Shown here: positions 45,501 to 54,828 of the stretch, one piece after another
Layout: the number at the start of each line of letters is the position of its first letter
Position numbering within the stretch: the first letter of the stretch is position 1
Assembly (NCBI RefSeq): GCF_900089955.1
Contig: NZ_FLQX01000101.1
Location: 1-64,000 of the forward strand
From: Candidatus Accumulibacter aalborgensis
Lineage (GTDB): Bacteria > Pseudomonadota > Gammaproteobacteria > Burkholderiales > Rhodocyclaceae
DNA: 64,000 nucleotides
Direction: 5' to 3'
Program-made: the position numbers and the translations under genes
Notes under the pieces: model-generated
What the model saw: the letters and a program-made list of their open reading frames with translations, nothing else
The model's database searches: none
Told to the model about the DNA's origin: nothing

Positions 45501-46329
45501 CGGGCTGGCGATCGACGAAGCGATCGGGCGGTTTGCGGCGAGTGGGGACAGGACGATGCTGACTGATGCGCTGGGCAGCGTGGTGGCCGAGACGCGGGCG
45601 GATCAGAGCATTGCGACGGCGTATGGGTATAGCCCGTATGGGGAGACGGTGCGGAGCGGCGAGGATAGCGGGAACTCGACGCAGTACACCGGGAGGGAGA
45701 ATGATGGGACGGGGATGTATTACTATCGGGCGAGGTATTATGAGCCGGGCTTGAAGCGCTTTGCTTCTGGTGATCCCATTGGAATCGTTGGCGGAGTCAA
45801 TCACTATCAGTATGTCGGTTCCTCTCCTACGAACTTTCGCGACACCCTTGGCTTGACAGCGGATGACAGTTATGAGGTTCATACTCGTAACCCAAGTGCA
45901 AAGCCAAGCGATTCTGCCTATCAAAGCTTTTTCTCATACCTCTTGGAGATGTGGGTCCACGAATCCAATCACTTTGGCGACGGCTCCTACAACCCGGAGC
46001 TTCGAGCCTATTTGAACCAATCTCCCTACATCTGTGATCCAACATCCGATTGGTATGTGGAATTGCATGGGATGCAAAAGATGAACGCGTATTACGTGCT
46101 TCGACTGGGTGCCATTTATTATGCCCAGACGAGACTGTTGTCCGATTTGTTCGGCTATGTGAGGAACAAAACAGGCTCGCAGACAGAGGGACCGTTTGAG
46201 CAAGACCTCGTGGATGATTCTCCACTAGATCTAACATGGTGGCGGCCACCCCGTAAAGATGATCCAGAGTCTCGGGACAAGGCTGGTGGCCAATGCGCTG
46301 TAGTCCAGCCATGTTCGCGTCGCCGGTAG
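39589..46329 (+). CDS. Giant Sec-exported RHS-repeat protein with PKD and TIG domains
   Basis: The 2246-aa protein begins with a signal sequence ending at PAWA-APS. Next are a beta domain (about 50-150), three PKD-type domains (from about 155, 250 and 345: NRPPVADAG, NAPPTADAGPDQ), three TIG/IPT domains (from about 451, 542 and 628), and a carboxypeptidase-regulatory-like domain (about 824-905). A DUF6531-type start lies near 1098, YD repeats at about 1440-1940, and the RHS core at about 1985-2085 (DALGSVVAETRAD, YYYRARYYEPGLKRF, DTLGL). About 157 unique residues follow the core. Most RHS toxins lack a signal peptide, so export route and role may differ. No immunity gene follows directly. Confidence 0.9.
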   Translation: MSSHEYECDRLAARRSSAFARALLATLLAAWWSLAGLLLAACPAWAAPSIGSVQLTPTTIAAGTPTTVRVTAVITDPTVIASTVNLQRLNDAGAAVAVLGALHDDGANGDAVAGDHVYTLDVQLTESAPVRLRVSAGFKGMLKRLFSAEMLLNINRPPVADAGRDRDVATGTDVEVDGRLSSDPDGDHLAYLWTLDERPAGSSAELNGADRARPVFFADQPGDYLLKLVVNDGKVDSAPAFVRVHASATNAPPTADAGPDQNVPTGASIRLDGRASRDPENAPLGYAWELVDKPASSAAVLDDPTSATPGIRADLAGRYVLRLTVSDGNTTSTPDEIVVTAYAANTPPTAVPGPDQSVAPGTRVDLDGSASFDPDPGDGIAQYAWGFVALPRGSTAALLPQIQVFPNPPLTSFVADLAGDYLIELVVTDQRGAKSAPRRLLVQAGAPDALKPALTRLVPDRAVAGSAALVLGVEGLRFDPAAQVLFGTTLLNTRFISATRLSADIPVPLLAAPGSLAVLVRNPASAGGDSNSRSFSITPATPILNVVTPAVLEVGQAETLALGGANFTPASKVRFGATLLATSFGSATNLSALVPAALLSAPGTVSVSVVDPVTGTSNAIDVTVGTQLKITTISPAEGPPGTLLTIDGSGFVPTAGGNQIRIGATPAGVVSAATTRLTATVSLAAQTGAVTVTTARGTVSGPTFTVRHEQDFEIVASPAELITLSGGVASLMVQLASSGVKPFAGVAQLSVAGLPAGVVPTFSTPALAAGHTGSLALAVPAALAAGTYTARIDGAAMIDGAAQSKSATFRLKVIGAASAGSSGVAGRFVDLQGRGIAGIIVRAEDPNAAGTNLALTTSDAGGNFVLAGLPAGKITLRIDATPANPGFPIWPFTLVLEAGAVTPLSDWVVQPPPRDDLFRPLVANASEDQVFTNPDVPGLSVRVPAGVAIQGWDGVVKSRMAIERVAPDKLPTEAVPNGAKNYYRISFGTPMGGVPINSGNGPSAVFVTAPNDMGLQPGEKAEHWYYYGTPLAGEGGWRKAGTGTVSADGKTISADTDSGIDRFCGVCGLSCFTVPWTNPSPPCPDCNGNGPPATAGKPVTLAMGMELSSAVDMVIDGVMPITIGRSYYPWNAFIRNAALSSSLGNGWIFSYDWIVYVDPSTGELRLVLPGNARGVVFTPSGANTYEAPNDLRFGGAKLVSGDGWQLKFKDGRVWRFRQIGFVSWLVEQRDANGNVLRIERNDSGRPTTITAPGKTVAIGVDASSGPIEVVRDAAGREVRYGYAGGRLALVTAPDGGVTSYGYVIPSPPQVTSVGTVGFSSSYPNRADGPIYIGSISRPGTTQPLALDYGESFRVLRQHASNWDIRFAYELSGTCAVQGPLAVGHCAGGNGPTVDSLENRAAGWHFLGGEVIATRVYDANGNGYTVRFNAGGLGTELIDADGQSTKFERDGRNRITRITDPLGRVTQYAYDGNSNRTQIVDAAGRSTDLAYHPMWNKVTGITRKLADGTPVSYRFEYEDSEASGGKLLRAIDPLGNVSQYSYTDAGGARGLLQKVTDPLGNVTTLAYNPAADLAAVTDALGNSVEFQRDVVGRLQRVTDAVGASTFSEYNRLDQVTTITDANAGVTRFNYDAKRDPTAVIDPLGRAVESYISDDMHHLTRRTDAKGGVETYDYDSASRLLAATDRRAQRVSLEYDRQNRVASITYAAGGNERRDYDAAGRLVRIRDQVGTIAFDYDDVDRLKREATDVDGLVNTIDYEYDALDRRIKRTVNGIDPTTYAYDLASRLTTIVYRGRTVSYEWDKASRLTAKVLPNGIRQEYAYDKASRLVEIRFRKSDGTLIDSIAYAYDPNGRRVARTMNLPTNVETPMQGTYDEANRMTSITFPATGQTCALAYDANGNLASKACPGGTTTYTWDARDRLVAIAGPGLTASFKYDALGRRVQRVVNGLSTGYLYDGVQALAEFGANEAALLTGLAIDEAIGRFAASGDRTMLTDALGSVVAETRADQSIATAYGYSPYGETVRSGEDSGNSTQYTGRENDGTGMYYYRARYYEPGLKRFASGDPIGIVGGVNHYQYVGSSPTNFRDTLGLTADDSYEVHTRNPSAKPSDSAYQSFFSYLLEMWVHESNHFGDGSYNPELRAYLNQSPYICDPTSDWYVELHGMQKMNAYYVLRLGAIYYAQTRLLSDLFGYVRNKTGSQTEGPFEQDLVDDSPLDLTWWRPPRKDDPESRDKAGGQCAVVQPCSRRR
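39633..40080 (+). repeat. Diverged duplicate of the RHS N-terminal region, shared with 46605-47040
   Basis: From about 39633 to 40080 the sequence matches 46605 to 47040 with an offset of roughly 6961 to 6972 bp. Shared runs include GACCGTCCGCGTGACCGCC-type codons, and the encoded proteins share APSIGSVQ and VSAGFKGMLKR. The two RHS genes therefore use the same export and N-terminal module, with different C-terminal ends. Confidence 0.8.
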
Positions 46330-46338
46330 CTCGTAGGT

Positions 46339-46374
46339 TGGCGCCAATCGGGGACGTGGCGCCAATCGGGGACG
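46339..46374. repeat. Tandem 18-bp repeat, two copies
   Basis: The unit TGGCGCCAATCGGGGACG occurs exactly twice in tandem (46339-46356 and 46357-46374), just after the stop of the giant RHS gene. The element may mark a recombination or slippage point between the two RHS genes. Confidence 0.75.
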
Positions 46375-46501
46375 GACCACGATTTCTTGCGCGAACACGC
46401 ATTGATAGCGCCGACTCTCGGCGCAATACGCTTCGCTTATCGCACTCTACGCCGCTGTTCGGCACGCTGGCTGTCGTTCATTAGGATAGGGGGGAGAGAT
46501 C

Positions 46502-48082
46502 ATGCCAAGCCACTGCCAAAGCCTGCTCCGCCTCGCTGTCTTCCGGCTGCTCGCTCTGATCGGTATCGTCCAGGCCACAGCGGCGGTGAGTCTCACCGTG
46601 CCTGCGTCATCGGCGTTCGGGCGGGCGTTGCTCGCCAGGGTGCTGGCGCTTGCCGGCGTGTTGCTGCCGGTGTTCCCAGCCTGGGCTGCCCCGAGCATCG
46701 GGTCGGTGCAGATCACACCGAACTCGATCACTGCCGGCGCGCCGACGACCGTCCGCGTGACCGCCGTGATTGCCGATCCGACACTCATCCCCGCCACCGT
46801 CAACCTGCAGCGCGTCAATGACGCCGGGGCAGCCGTCGCGGTGCTCGGCAGCCTGCACGATGACGGACTGAACGGTGACGCCGTTGCGGGCGACCAGGTC
46901 TACACCCTCGACGTGGTATTGACCGAGACCGCACCGCTGCGGCTGCGGGTGTCGGCGGGTTTCAAGGGCATGTTGAAGCGAGTGTTCTCGGCAGAAGTCC
47001 TGCTCCCGATCAATCGCCCGCCGCTGGCCGACGCCGGTTCCGACCAGAGCGTCGGCGTCGGCAAGCTGGTCAGCCTCGACGGCAGTGCTTCGCGGGATCC
47101 CGAAGGAGCGACGCTCAGTCACGCCTGGTTGTTAATCGGCCGACCTGCGGGAAGCGCTGCCGCCCTCACCGCAGCCAACAGCGTGCGTCCGACCTTTACC
47201 GCCGACGTTCCTGGTCAGTACGTCGCGCAGTTGATCGTCAGTGACGGCCAACTCGCCAGCGGACCGGACACGGTGAGGATCACGGCCACCGACACCCGGC
47301 TGACGATCCTCTATCTGCACGCGGATCATCTCGGCACGCCGAGAGTGGCGACCAACGAAGCCAACGTCGTCGTCTGGCGCAACCCGCCGACGACCGAGCC
47401 TTTCGGGATGGCACTGCCCGAGGAAGATCCGGACGGCGATGGGAAGCCGACGACCATCAACCTGCGCTTTCCCGGGCAGTACTTCGATCGGGAGACGCAA
47501 CTGCACTACAACTACTACCGGGATTACGATCCAGGGGTGGGGAGGTATGTGCAGCCAGATCCGATCGGGTTGGCCGGAGGCTTGAACCTGTACACCTATG
47601 TTCGTGGGAATCCACTGACCTACGTCGACCCGGATGGTCTTACCCCTTTGCTTGGCCTCGGGCTGCGCTTGCTTGCCATGGGGATTACAGCTCAGGGCGT
47701 AGCAGAAAATCCCGAGTTGGGTCTTGCCGGTGGTCTCGGCAGCGCGGCAAAGGTTGGCGGGCAATGCCTGGCGGCAAAGGGAATAGTGGCCGAAGGCAGG
47801 ACCGTTCTCGGTCACCACCCCGAGTACGTGCAGCTTGCCGAAACTCTCGCGGCTCGTCGCTTCAACATTCCGGGGGAGGTGTGGAACAGGATGTCCGAGG
47901 CCGAACGGTGGACGGCGAATCAGAAGTTTCTTGATCGCATGATCTCCCGAGGGGATGAAATCACGCTCGCCACGCCGCTGGACAAGGTGCGACCCGGAAG
48001 CTACTTTGCCCGTGAGTTAGAGTACTTGGGAAGCAGGGGCTACGTCCCGGGTGCCGATGGAACCCTACTCATCAAGCGGTGA
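46502..48082 (+). CDS. Short Sec-exported RHS protein with toxin-like C-terminal tip
   Basis: The 526-aa protein has a hydrophobic N-terminus, including a segment ending PAWA-APS as in the giant RHS protein, then a matching beta domain and one PKD-type domain (about 165-265). It goes directly to the RHS core (YLHADHLGTPRVATN, YYRDYDPGVGRYVQPDPIGL, then VDPDGL near 380). The YD-repeat shell is missing, so it is an RHS tip module. The last 90 residues (FNIPGEVWNRMSEAERW, then LDRMISRGDEITLATPLD) resemble a recurring polymorphic-toxin tip as I recall. A short gene follows 4 bp later, as expected for immunity. Confidence 0.78.
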   Translation: MPSHCQSLLRLAVFRLLALIGIVQATAAVSLTVPASSAFGRALLARVLALAGVLLPVFPAWAAPSIGSVQITPNSITAGAPTTVRVTAVIADPTLIPATVNLQRVNDAGAAVAVLGSLHDDGLNGDAVAGDQVYTLDVVLTETAPLRLRVSAGFKGMLKRVFSAEVLLPINRPPLADAGSDQSVGVGKLVSLDGSASRDPEGATLSHAWLLIGRPAGSAAALTAANSVRPTFTADVPGQYVAQLIVSDGQLASGPDTVRITATDTRLTILYLHADHLGTPRVATNEANVVVWRNPPTTEPFGMALPEEDPDGDGKPTTINLRFPGQYFDRETQLHYNYYRDYDPGVGRYVQPDPIGLAGGLNLYTYVRGNPLTYVDPDGLTPLLGLGLRLLAMGITAQGVAENPELGLAGGLGSAAKVGGQCLAAKGIVAEGRTVLGHHPEYVQLAETLAARRFNIPGEVWNRMSEAERWTANQKFLDRMISRGDEITLATPLDKVRPGSYFARELEYLGSRGYVPGADGTLLIKR

Positions 48083-48086
48083 CGCG

Positions 48087-48497
48087 GTGATTGATTTGGT
48101 TGATATCGCCCCTGCTTTCGCCTTCGTGGTGAGCGAGGGTCTTGTGCCTGGCGCGAGCAACTATCAGCCGCAGGCGTTTGGCAACGCCGTCGTTGTAATG
48201 GTCGGTGCGCCGTTATCACTCCGATTCGAGCGTGATCGCGGACAGGTCTTCGTGGATGCTGGAAGCAATGCCGTTGGGTGGCACAAGCTTGAATACGCAC
48301 TTGAGTTCGTGGACGACTCCATCACGCCGCAACAGCTTGGCGAGCCGCCAGACGCCACAGCCATGGCGAACCTGCTTCGCGTGCATTGGGACCAGGTGGT
48401 TAACCTGTTTCGCGACGAGCAGAGAACATCGGAGTTCCAAGCGTTCGCCAGGCAGAAATCAGCGGCCTTACTCAGCAAGATATTCAGCAAACCCTGA
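48087..48497 (+). CDS. Probable immunity protein for the RHS2 toxin tip
   Basis: The 136-aa frame starts with GTG at 48087, 4 bp after the RHS2 stop. An ATG at 48051 within the RHS2 gene is possible but would require extensive overlap. The protein is soluble, mixed alpha/beta (VVVMVGAPLSLRFERDRGQV early, ATAMANLLRVHWDQVVNLFR later) and lacks a signal peptide. Position right after a toxin tip, length, and lack of other function suggest immunity. I do not recognise the family. Confidence 0.6.
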   Translation: MIDLVDIAPAFAFVVSEGLVPGASNYQPQAFGNAVVVMVGAPLSLRFERDRGQVFVDAGSNAVGWHKLEYALEFVDDSITPQQLGEPPDATAMANLLRVHWDQVVNLFRDEQRTSEFQAFARQKSAALLSKIFSKP

Positions 48498-48574
48498 TGC
48501 AGCGGAAGCGGAATCAGAATTGGCGTACGCCGGATCGACCATCTGCAATTATCAAAGCGCCTGGCACGGCACGC

Positions 48575-48720
48575 GATCAATCGCCCGCCGCTGGCCGATG
48601 CCGGTTCCGACCAGAGCGTTGCCGTCGGCAAGCTGGTCAGCCTCGACGGCAGTGCTTCACGAAATCCCGAAGGAGCGACGCTCAGCCACTTCTGGGCGTT
48701 GATCGGCAGACCTGCGGGCA
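48575..48720 (+). pseudogene. Displaced fragment of the RHS2 PKD domain
   Basis: This 146-bp segment repeats 47008-47153 with about 90% identity by eye (offset 1567 bp). It encodes INRPPLADAGSDQS-VAVGK and SRNPEGATLSHFWALIGRPA, without a start or the rest of the gene. Fragments like this are typical of RHS loci, where old tips are left behind after recombination replaced them. Confidence 0.75.
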
Positions 48721-48785
48721 GTCCTGTCGAAAACCTGGAGGTTGCTCCACCTCTCGGGTATTTTACAGGGGGATCGGCTGGACGC

Positions 48786-49085
48786 TTACGCCGCCTTCCC
48801 GCTCATCAGTTCCTCGCGGATGGCTTTCCTGATCATCGTTTCAATGTCGGATTGTTGCAGTGACATTTTCAGGGTTTCGTTGATCAGCGTCTGATAGCCG
48901 CGCTCGCCAGCCAGTCCCTTGAAATGCTCAATCAGAGAGGCATCGAGATACAGCGTGATGCGCTTCTTTGCGGGCGTCACTCGACCCTCGACACGCTTGC
49001 GCAAGACCAGTCGGCCAGCATCGATGTCACCCTGCGTGATTGGGGCGTCGTCGTCAGAGGTTGCCAAAGTAGATTTCCTGTTCAT
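48786..49085 (-). CDS. BrnA-like ribbon-helix-helix antitoxin, orphan
   Basis: The 99-aa protein starts at 49085 (MNRKSTLATSDDDAPITQGD) and has a short RHH-like DNA-binding core (KKRITLYLDASLIEHFKGLA, RGYQTLINETLKMSL) typical of BrnA/COG3514 antitoxins. These repress their operon and neutralise the RNase BrnT. The normal partner brnT, expected just upstream, is reduced to a short C-terminal fragment, so this antitoxin is likely orphaned. The longer upstream reading frame is not used because it overlaps the brnT remnant. Confidence 0.7.
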   Translation of the reverse strand: MNRKSTLATSDDDAPITQGDIDAGRLVLRKRVEGRVTPAKKRITLYLDASLIEHFKGLAGERGYQTLINETLKMSLQQSDIETMIRKAIREELMSGKAA

Positions 49086-49146
49086 TTCGCTCCGCCTTGC
49101 GCGTCGCTGGAGATAAACACCGCTTGTTCCAGCTTTCGCTTGGTGT
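49054..49146 (-). pseudogene. Possible 3' remnant of brnT
   Basis: On the minus strand, in another frame overlapping the brnA start, 30 codons read ...CLSPATRKAERNEQEIYFGN and stop at 49054. The KAERNEQEIY run looks like a BrnT C-terminus and overlaps the antitoxin start, as is common in this pair. A stop lies directly before the fragment, and the catalytic part is missing. Confidence 0.35.
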
Positions 49147-49157
49147 TCATAAGCCAT

Positions 49158-49218
49158 CGTTGTAGACTTTTTTCAGGATCCGAACGCAAGTCAGTCATTC
49201 CGAAAAAAGTCTACAACG
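49158..49218. repeat. Perfect 17-bp inverted repeat at the lost-toxin junction
   Basis: The arm CGTTGTAGACTTTTTTC (49158-49174) is exactly repeated inverted at 49202-49218, with 27 bp between. It sits between the orphan antitoxin and the haloperoxidase gene. T6 and A6 tracts at the loop side allow a hairpin; outer ends could instead be the remains of a mobile element or a bidirectional terminator. Confidence 0.8.
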
Positions 49219-49256
49219 TTGGTCCTTACGTTGGAGTTCCTTGCTTACCTCGACCC

Positions 49257-50642
49257 ATGCCCTACCGCCGGAACCTGAGTCACGCTCTTCCGCGCTTTCT
49301 TGGCGCGCTGCTGTTCTGCGCTGCTGGCCTGGCAGCGGAGGTGCCGCATGCGCCGGCATCGGACCCGAGCCACTGGGTGAAGTGGTTGCCGCAAGGCGAT
49401 CCTCGCGACGAGGCCACGATGCCGGAGAATTTCGCATCACCGCCGCTGACGATGGCGGCTGGCGAGTCGACTCGACAGCGCTTCGCGACCGAGGTGCTCG
49501 CCCGGAAGTGGGCGACCGGGCCGGCATCGCTGCCATGGAACGGTCTCGCCCTGGAACTGATCGTCAAGTATCAGCAGAACCCGCTGCGCGCGGTGCGCGT
49601 GCTGGCGCACGTGCACGCGGCAGCTCATGACGCGGTCGTTCGCTTGGCGACGACGACGAGCAGCGAGGCGGCGCAGGCGGTGGCGGTGCAGGCTGCGTCG
49701 GCCGCGGTCCTGGCGCATTTCTACCCGCGCGAGTCGCCGGGAAGAATCGAGGCCATCGGCGTTGGCGCGATGCTCGCGGTCGCTGCCAGGGCGGGCGTGT
49801 CGCCGGAAGATCTCACTTTTGCCCGCGCAGCGGGCCGTCGCGCCGCGGCCGATGCGATCCGTCGCGTGCTCGACGATGGAGCCGGCGCGAGCTGGAACCC
49901 GGCCGATCGTCCGGCAGCCGGTCCCTCCGTGTGGCGCGCCGCGCCGCCGCTCAATCTCTACAATCCGACCGAGCCGCTGGCCGGGAAATGGCGCACCTGG
50001 GCGCTTGCCGACGGCAGCGAGATCCAGCCACCACCGCCGCCGGAGTTTGCCAGCGAGCGCTACCGCGACGAAGTGCGCGAGGTGCTGCAGGTGTCGCGCG
50101 CCCTGACGGCCGAGCAGAAGCGAATCGCCGACGACTGGAACCTCGACAAGGGGTCGGTGACGCCGCCGGGAGTCTGGAACCGCAAGGCGATGGCCCTGGT
50201 CGCTCAGCATGGCCTGGATACGGCGCAGGCGGCGCGCGTGTTGGCGGCGCTGAATGTGGCGATGTCGGATGCGCTGGTCGCCTGCTGGCAGGCGAAGTTC
50301 GCCCACTGGACGGTGCGACCGGTGACCGTGATCCGCGAGCAACTCGATGCGGACTTTCTGCCGTACCTGTTCACGCCGCCATTCCCGAGCTATGTCTCGG
50401 GGCATGCGGCGGCTTCTGGCGCGGCTGCGGAAGTGCTCGCGGCGTTCTTTCCGGAGGATGCCGGCGAACTGCGAGCGTCGGCCGACGAAGCGGCGTTGTC
50501 GCGCCTGTACGGCGGGATCCACTTGCGCAGCGACAACGAAGAGGGGCTGAGACTCGGCCGCGCGGTCGGGCGACGCGTGCTCGAGCGCAGCCGGCGTACC
50601 GACGGTGCGCCGGCCAGCGGCACGCCCTCAGGCGCTCAATAG
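49257..50642 (+). CDS. Secreted vanadium-haloperoxidase/PAP2-family protein
   Basis: The 461-aa protein has a signal peptide (LPRFLGALLFCAAGLAA) and a C-terminal PAP2/vanadium haloperoxidase-type domain. Conserved sites appear in order: Lys and Arg in KFAHWTVRPVTVIRE, the central His in FPSYVSGHAAASG, and Arg/His in LYGGIHLRSDNEEG. These bind phosphate or vanadate and catalyse dephosphorylation or halide oxidation. The choice between the two cannot be made from sequence alone. The ATG at 49257 is taken because the longer frame upstream crosses the inverted repeat and has no signal sequence. Confidence 0.83.
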   Translation: MPYRRNLSHALPRFLGALLFCAAGLAAEVPHAPASDPSHWVKWLPQGDPRDEATMPENFASPPLTMAAGESTRQRFATEVLARKWATGPASLPWNGLALELIVKYQQNPLRAVRVLAHVHAAAHDAVVRLATTTSSEAAQAVAVQAASAAVLAHFYPRESPGRIEAIGVGAMLAVAARAGVSPEDLTFARAAGRRAAADAIRRVLDDGAGASWNPADRPAAGPSVWRAAPPLNLYNPTEPLAGKWRTWALADGSEIQPPPPPEFASERYRDEVREVLQVSRALTAEQKRIADDWNLDKGSVTPPGVWNRKAMALVAQHGLDTAQAARVLAALNVAMSDALVACWQAKFAHWTVRPVTVIREQLDADFLPYLFTPPFPSYVSGHAAASGAAAEVLAAFFPEDAGELRASADEAALSRLYGGIHLRSDNEEGLRLGRAVGRRVLERSRRTDGAPASGTPSGAQ

Positions 50643-51280
50643 ACTGCGTAGCCGATCTGTCCGAACATGTCGCCGCAGTGGGCGCGAACGGCGAGGATGA
50701 CGGAGTTGGCGGTGGGGGAGGGCGGCACGGCAGCGGGCTCCCTCGTTTCGAGCTTGAACAGCAAGCGGCCGTCCGTCGCCTCGTAGCCAAAGACTTCGTA
50801 GCCATCAGCACCCGTCGTCGCTTGCCAGTGGATACGCCTTTCGCTGGTGTCAACACTCAGTCCGTTGACCGGACAGGCAGACCGGGAGTCAATCAGGAAG
50901 CGATGCTCGCTGCCTGGCGCCGGCAGCGATGGGTCCGCCGTCGGGCACTGGCTCGTGACGCTGACCTCGACGAGCGCGAAGCCGTCGCTCAACGCCTGCG
51001 GCGCAACGAAGTGTGTTTCCTTGACCATGGTGTCGATCGTGGCGAATGTTCGCCCTTCCGGTTCGCGGCTGACGAGTCTGATCCGATAACTCGACGCGGC
51101 GGCAACCGGGCGCCACGAAATCGTCGGGCGCAGTGAGGATTTGGTCGATTGCGGCGCCGGCGAGACGATCGTCGGATTCAGGCACGGTTGCGCGGCAAGC
51201 GCAGGCAGCGCCGAACCGACGCTGGCGAGACCAGTCGCCACCTGTGCCAGCGACCAGGCGCGCGGGGACCTGGACGTCAT
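50636..51280 (-). CDS. Exported hypothetical protein, fibronectin-like fold
   Basis: The 214-aa protein has an N-terminal signal peptide (VATGLASVGSALPALAAQ) and two regions with beta-sandwich/FnIII-like character (SSLRPTISWRPVAAASSYRI, then HWQATTGADGYEVFGYEA). Four Cys suggest disulfides in the periplasm or outside. Its stop overlaps the end of the haloperoxidase gene by 7 nt in convergent orientation. It lies 19 bp downstream of the M16 peptidase gene on the same strand, and may be co-transcribed. No family assignment. Confidence 0.6.
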   Translation of the reverse strand: MTSRSPRAWSLAQVATGLASVGSALPALAAQPCLNPTIVSPAPQSTKSSLRPTISWRPVAAASSYRIRLVSREPEGRTFATIDTMVKETHFVAPQALSDGFALVEVSVTSQCPTADPSLPAPGSEHRFLIDSRSACPVNGLSVDTSERRIHWQATTGADGYEVFGYEATDGRLLFKLETREPAAVPPSPTANSVILAVRAHCGDMFGQIGYAVY

Positions 51281-51299
51281 CCTGAGTGACGACGACTCG

Positions 51300-54041
<2,742 letters not shown>

Positions 54042-54505
54042 CACGATGACTCCAGGAGAAAAGCAGTATTTTTTCAAACAGGCAGGCTCCCGTTCGGCGC
54101 TACAGCTGCCGGCGGCGGGAGGGCGAATTATAGGCTGCCAGGAAAAGAAACGGCCCGCACAGAGGGAGGGCTGGGCGGGCCGGGTGAAACAATCGCTGTC
54201 ACGCGGGGGGAGGGGGAGGGGGAGGGGTGCGTGGCAGCGACAGGACGAAGAGTACCGAATCGGCAGCGGGTGATCTGTTGTCCCTCTGTTCCTGATGTGT
54301 AACGGAGTGTGATCTGTGCGCCGGAGAACACCGGGCATTGCTGCTTTCATCGGGCTCGGTCACCGCTGCGGATGTCTATTGCCTTTAGTCCGGGAGAACT
54401 GGCATTATCCTCGACTCAAGTCGCCGCATGGGTTCCTGCAGAGCGTTGCTGGCAATTTGCGCGGTGGGTTCCCGTTGAAGCAATGACAGAATCAAGGAGC
54501 GAACA
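54042..54505. other. Gene-free 464-bp region with a G4-forming tract
   Basis: No gene is seen here. The plus strand has four G runs in a row at 54205-54227 (G6, G5, G5, G4 with single A between), which strongly favours a G-quadruplex. It lies about 165-185 bp upstream of the M16 peptidase start (on its antisense side) and before the 95-aa gene. The stretch presumably holds both divergent promoters, but no clear -35/-10 pair was found. Confidence 0.6.
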
Positions 54506-54793
54506 ATGAGCCGAGAATCGGATGACCTGGGTGTGGCGACCGTCGTGCTGGAGCGCCTCCAAAAAGAGCGCTTGCCCCGAGCGCTCGATCTGAAGGCGAA
54601 GGTCGATGGCGGCGAGCGGCTCGATGACATGGATATTTCCTTGCTGGAACGGGTATTTGCCGACATCGAGGACGCCAAGTCCTTTCTCGCTCGTCACCCG
54701 GAATACAACGAGTTGGCGGCCAAGATGGCCACACTGTACGAAGAGATCACGGCCAGGGCGCTGGAGAACGAGAAGGCAGCGCCTCAGGCCTGA
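54506..54793 (+). CDS. Conserved hypothetical protein, 95 aa
   Basis: A short, charged, mainly helical cytoplasmic protein (VLERLQKERLPRALDLKAKV, then LLERVFADIEDAKSFLARHP). It has no signal peptide, membrane segment or Cys. The ATG at 54506 has AAGGAG about 9 nt upstream. It is followed 36 bp later by the ParB-like gene on the same strand, so both may be co-transcribed. The pattern looks like a small regulatory or stress protein; function unknown. Confidence 0.65.
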   Translation: MSRESDDLGVATVVLERLQKERLPRALDLKAKVDGGERLDDMDISLLERVFADIEDAKSFLARHPEYNELAAKMATLYEEITARALENEKAAPQA

Positions 54794-54828
54794 GATCGGA
54801 TCAGACCCTACGCGGGGAAGGAAAGATC

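Noticed and set aside
41776-45924. 1382-codon antisense frame inside the giant RHS gene
   Set aside because: The plus strand has continuous RHS, PKD and TIG family sequence; the antisense frame is a by-product of high GC at third positions and has no family content.
48924-49256. N-terminal extension of the haloperoxidase frame
   Set aside because: It crosses the brnA gene and the 17-bp inverted repeat and removes the clear signal peptide starting at 49257.
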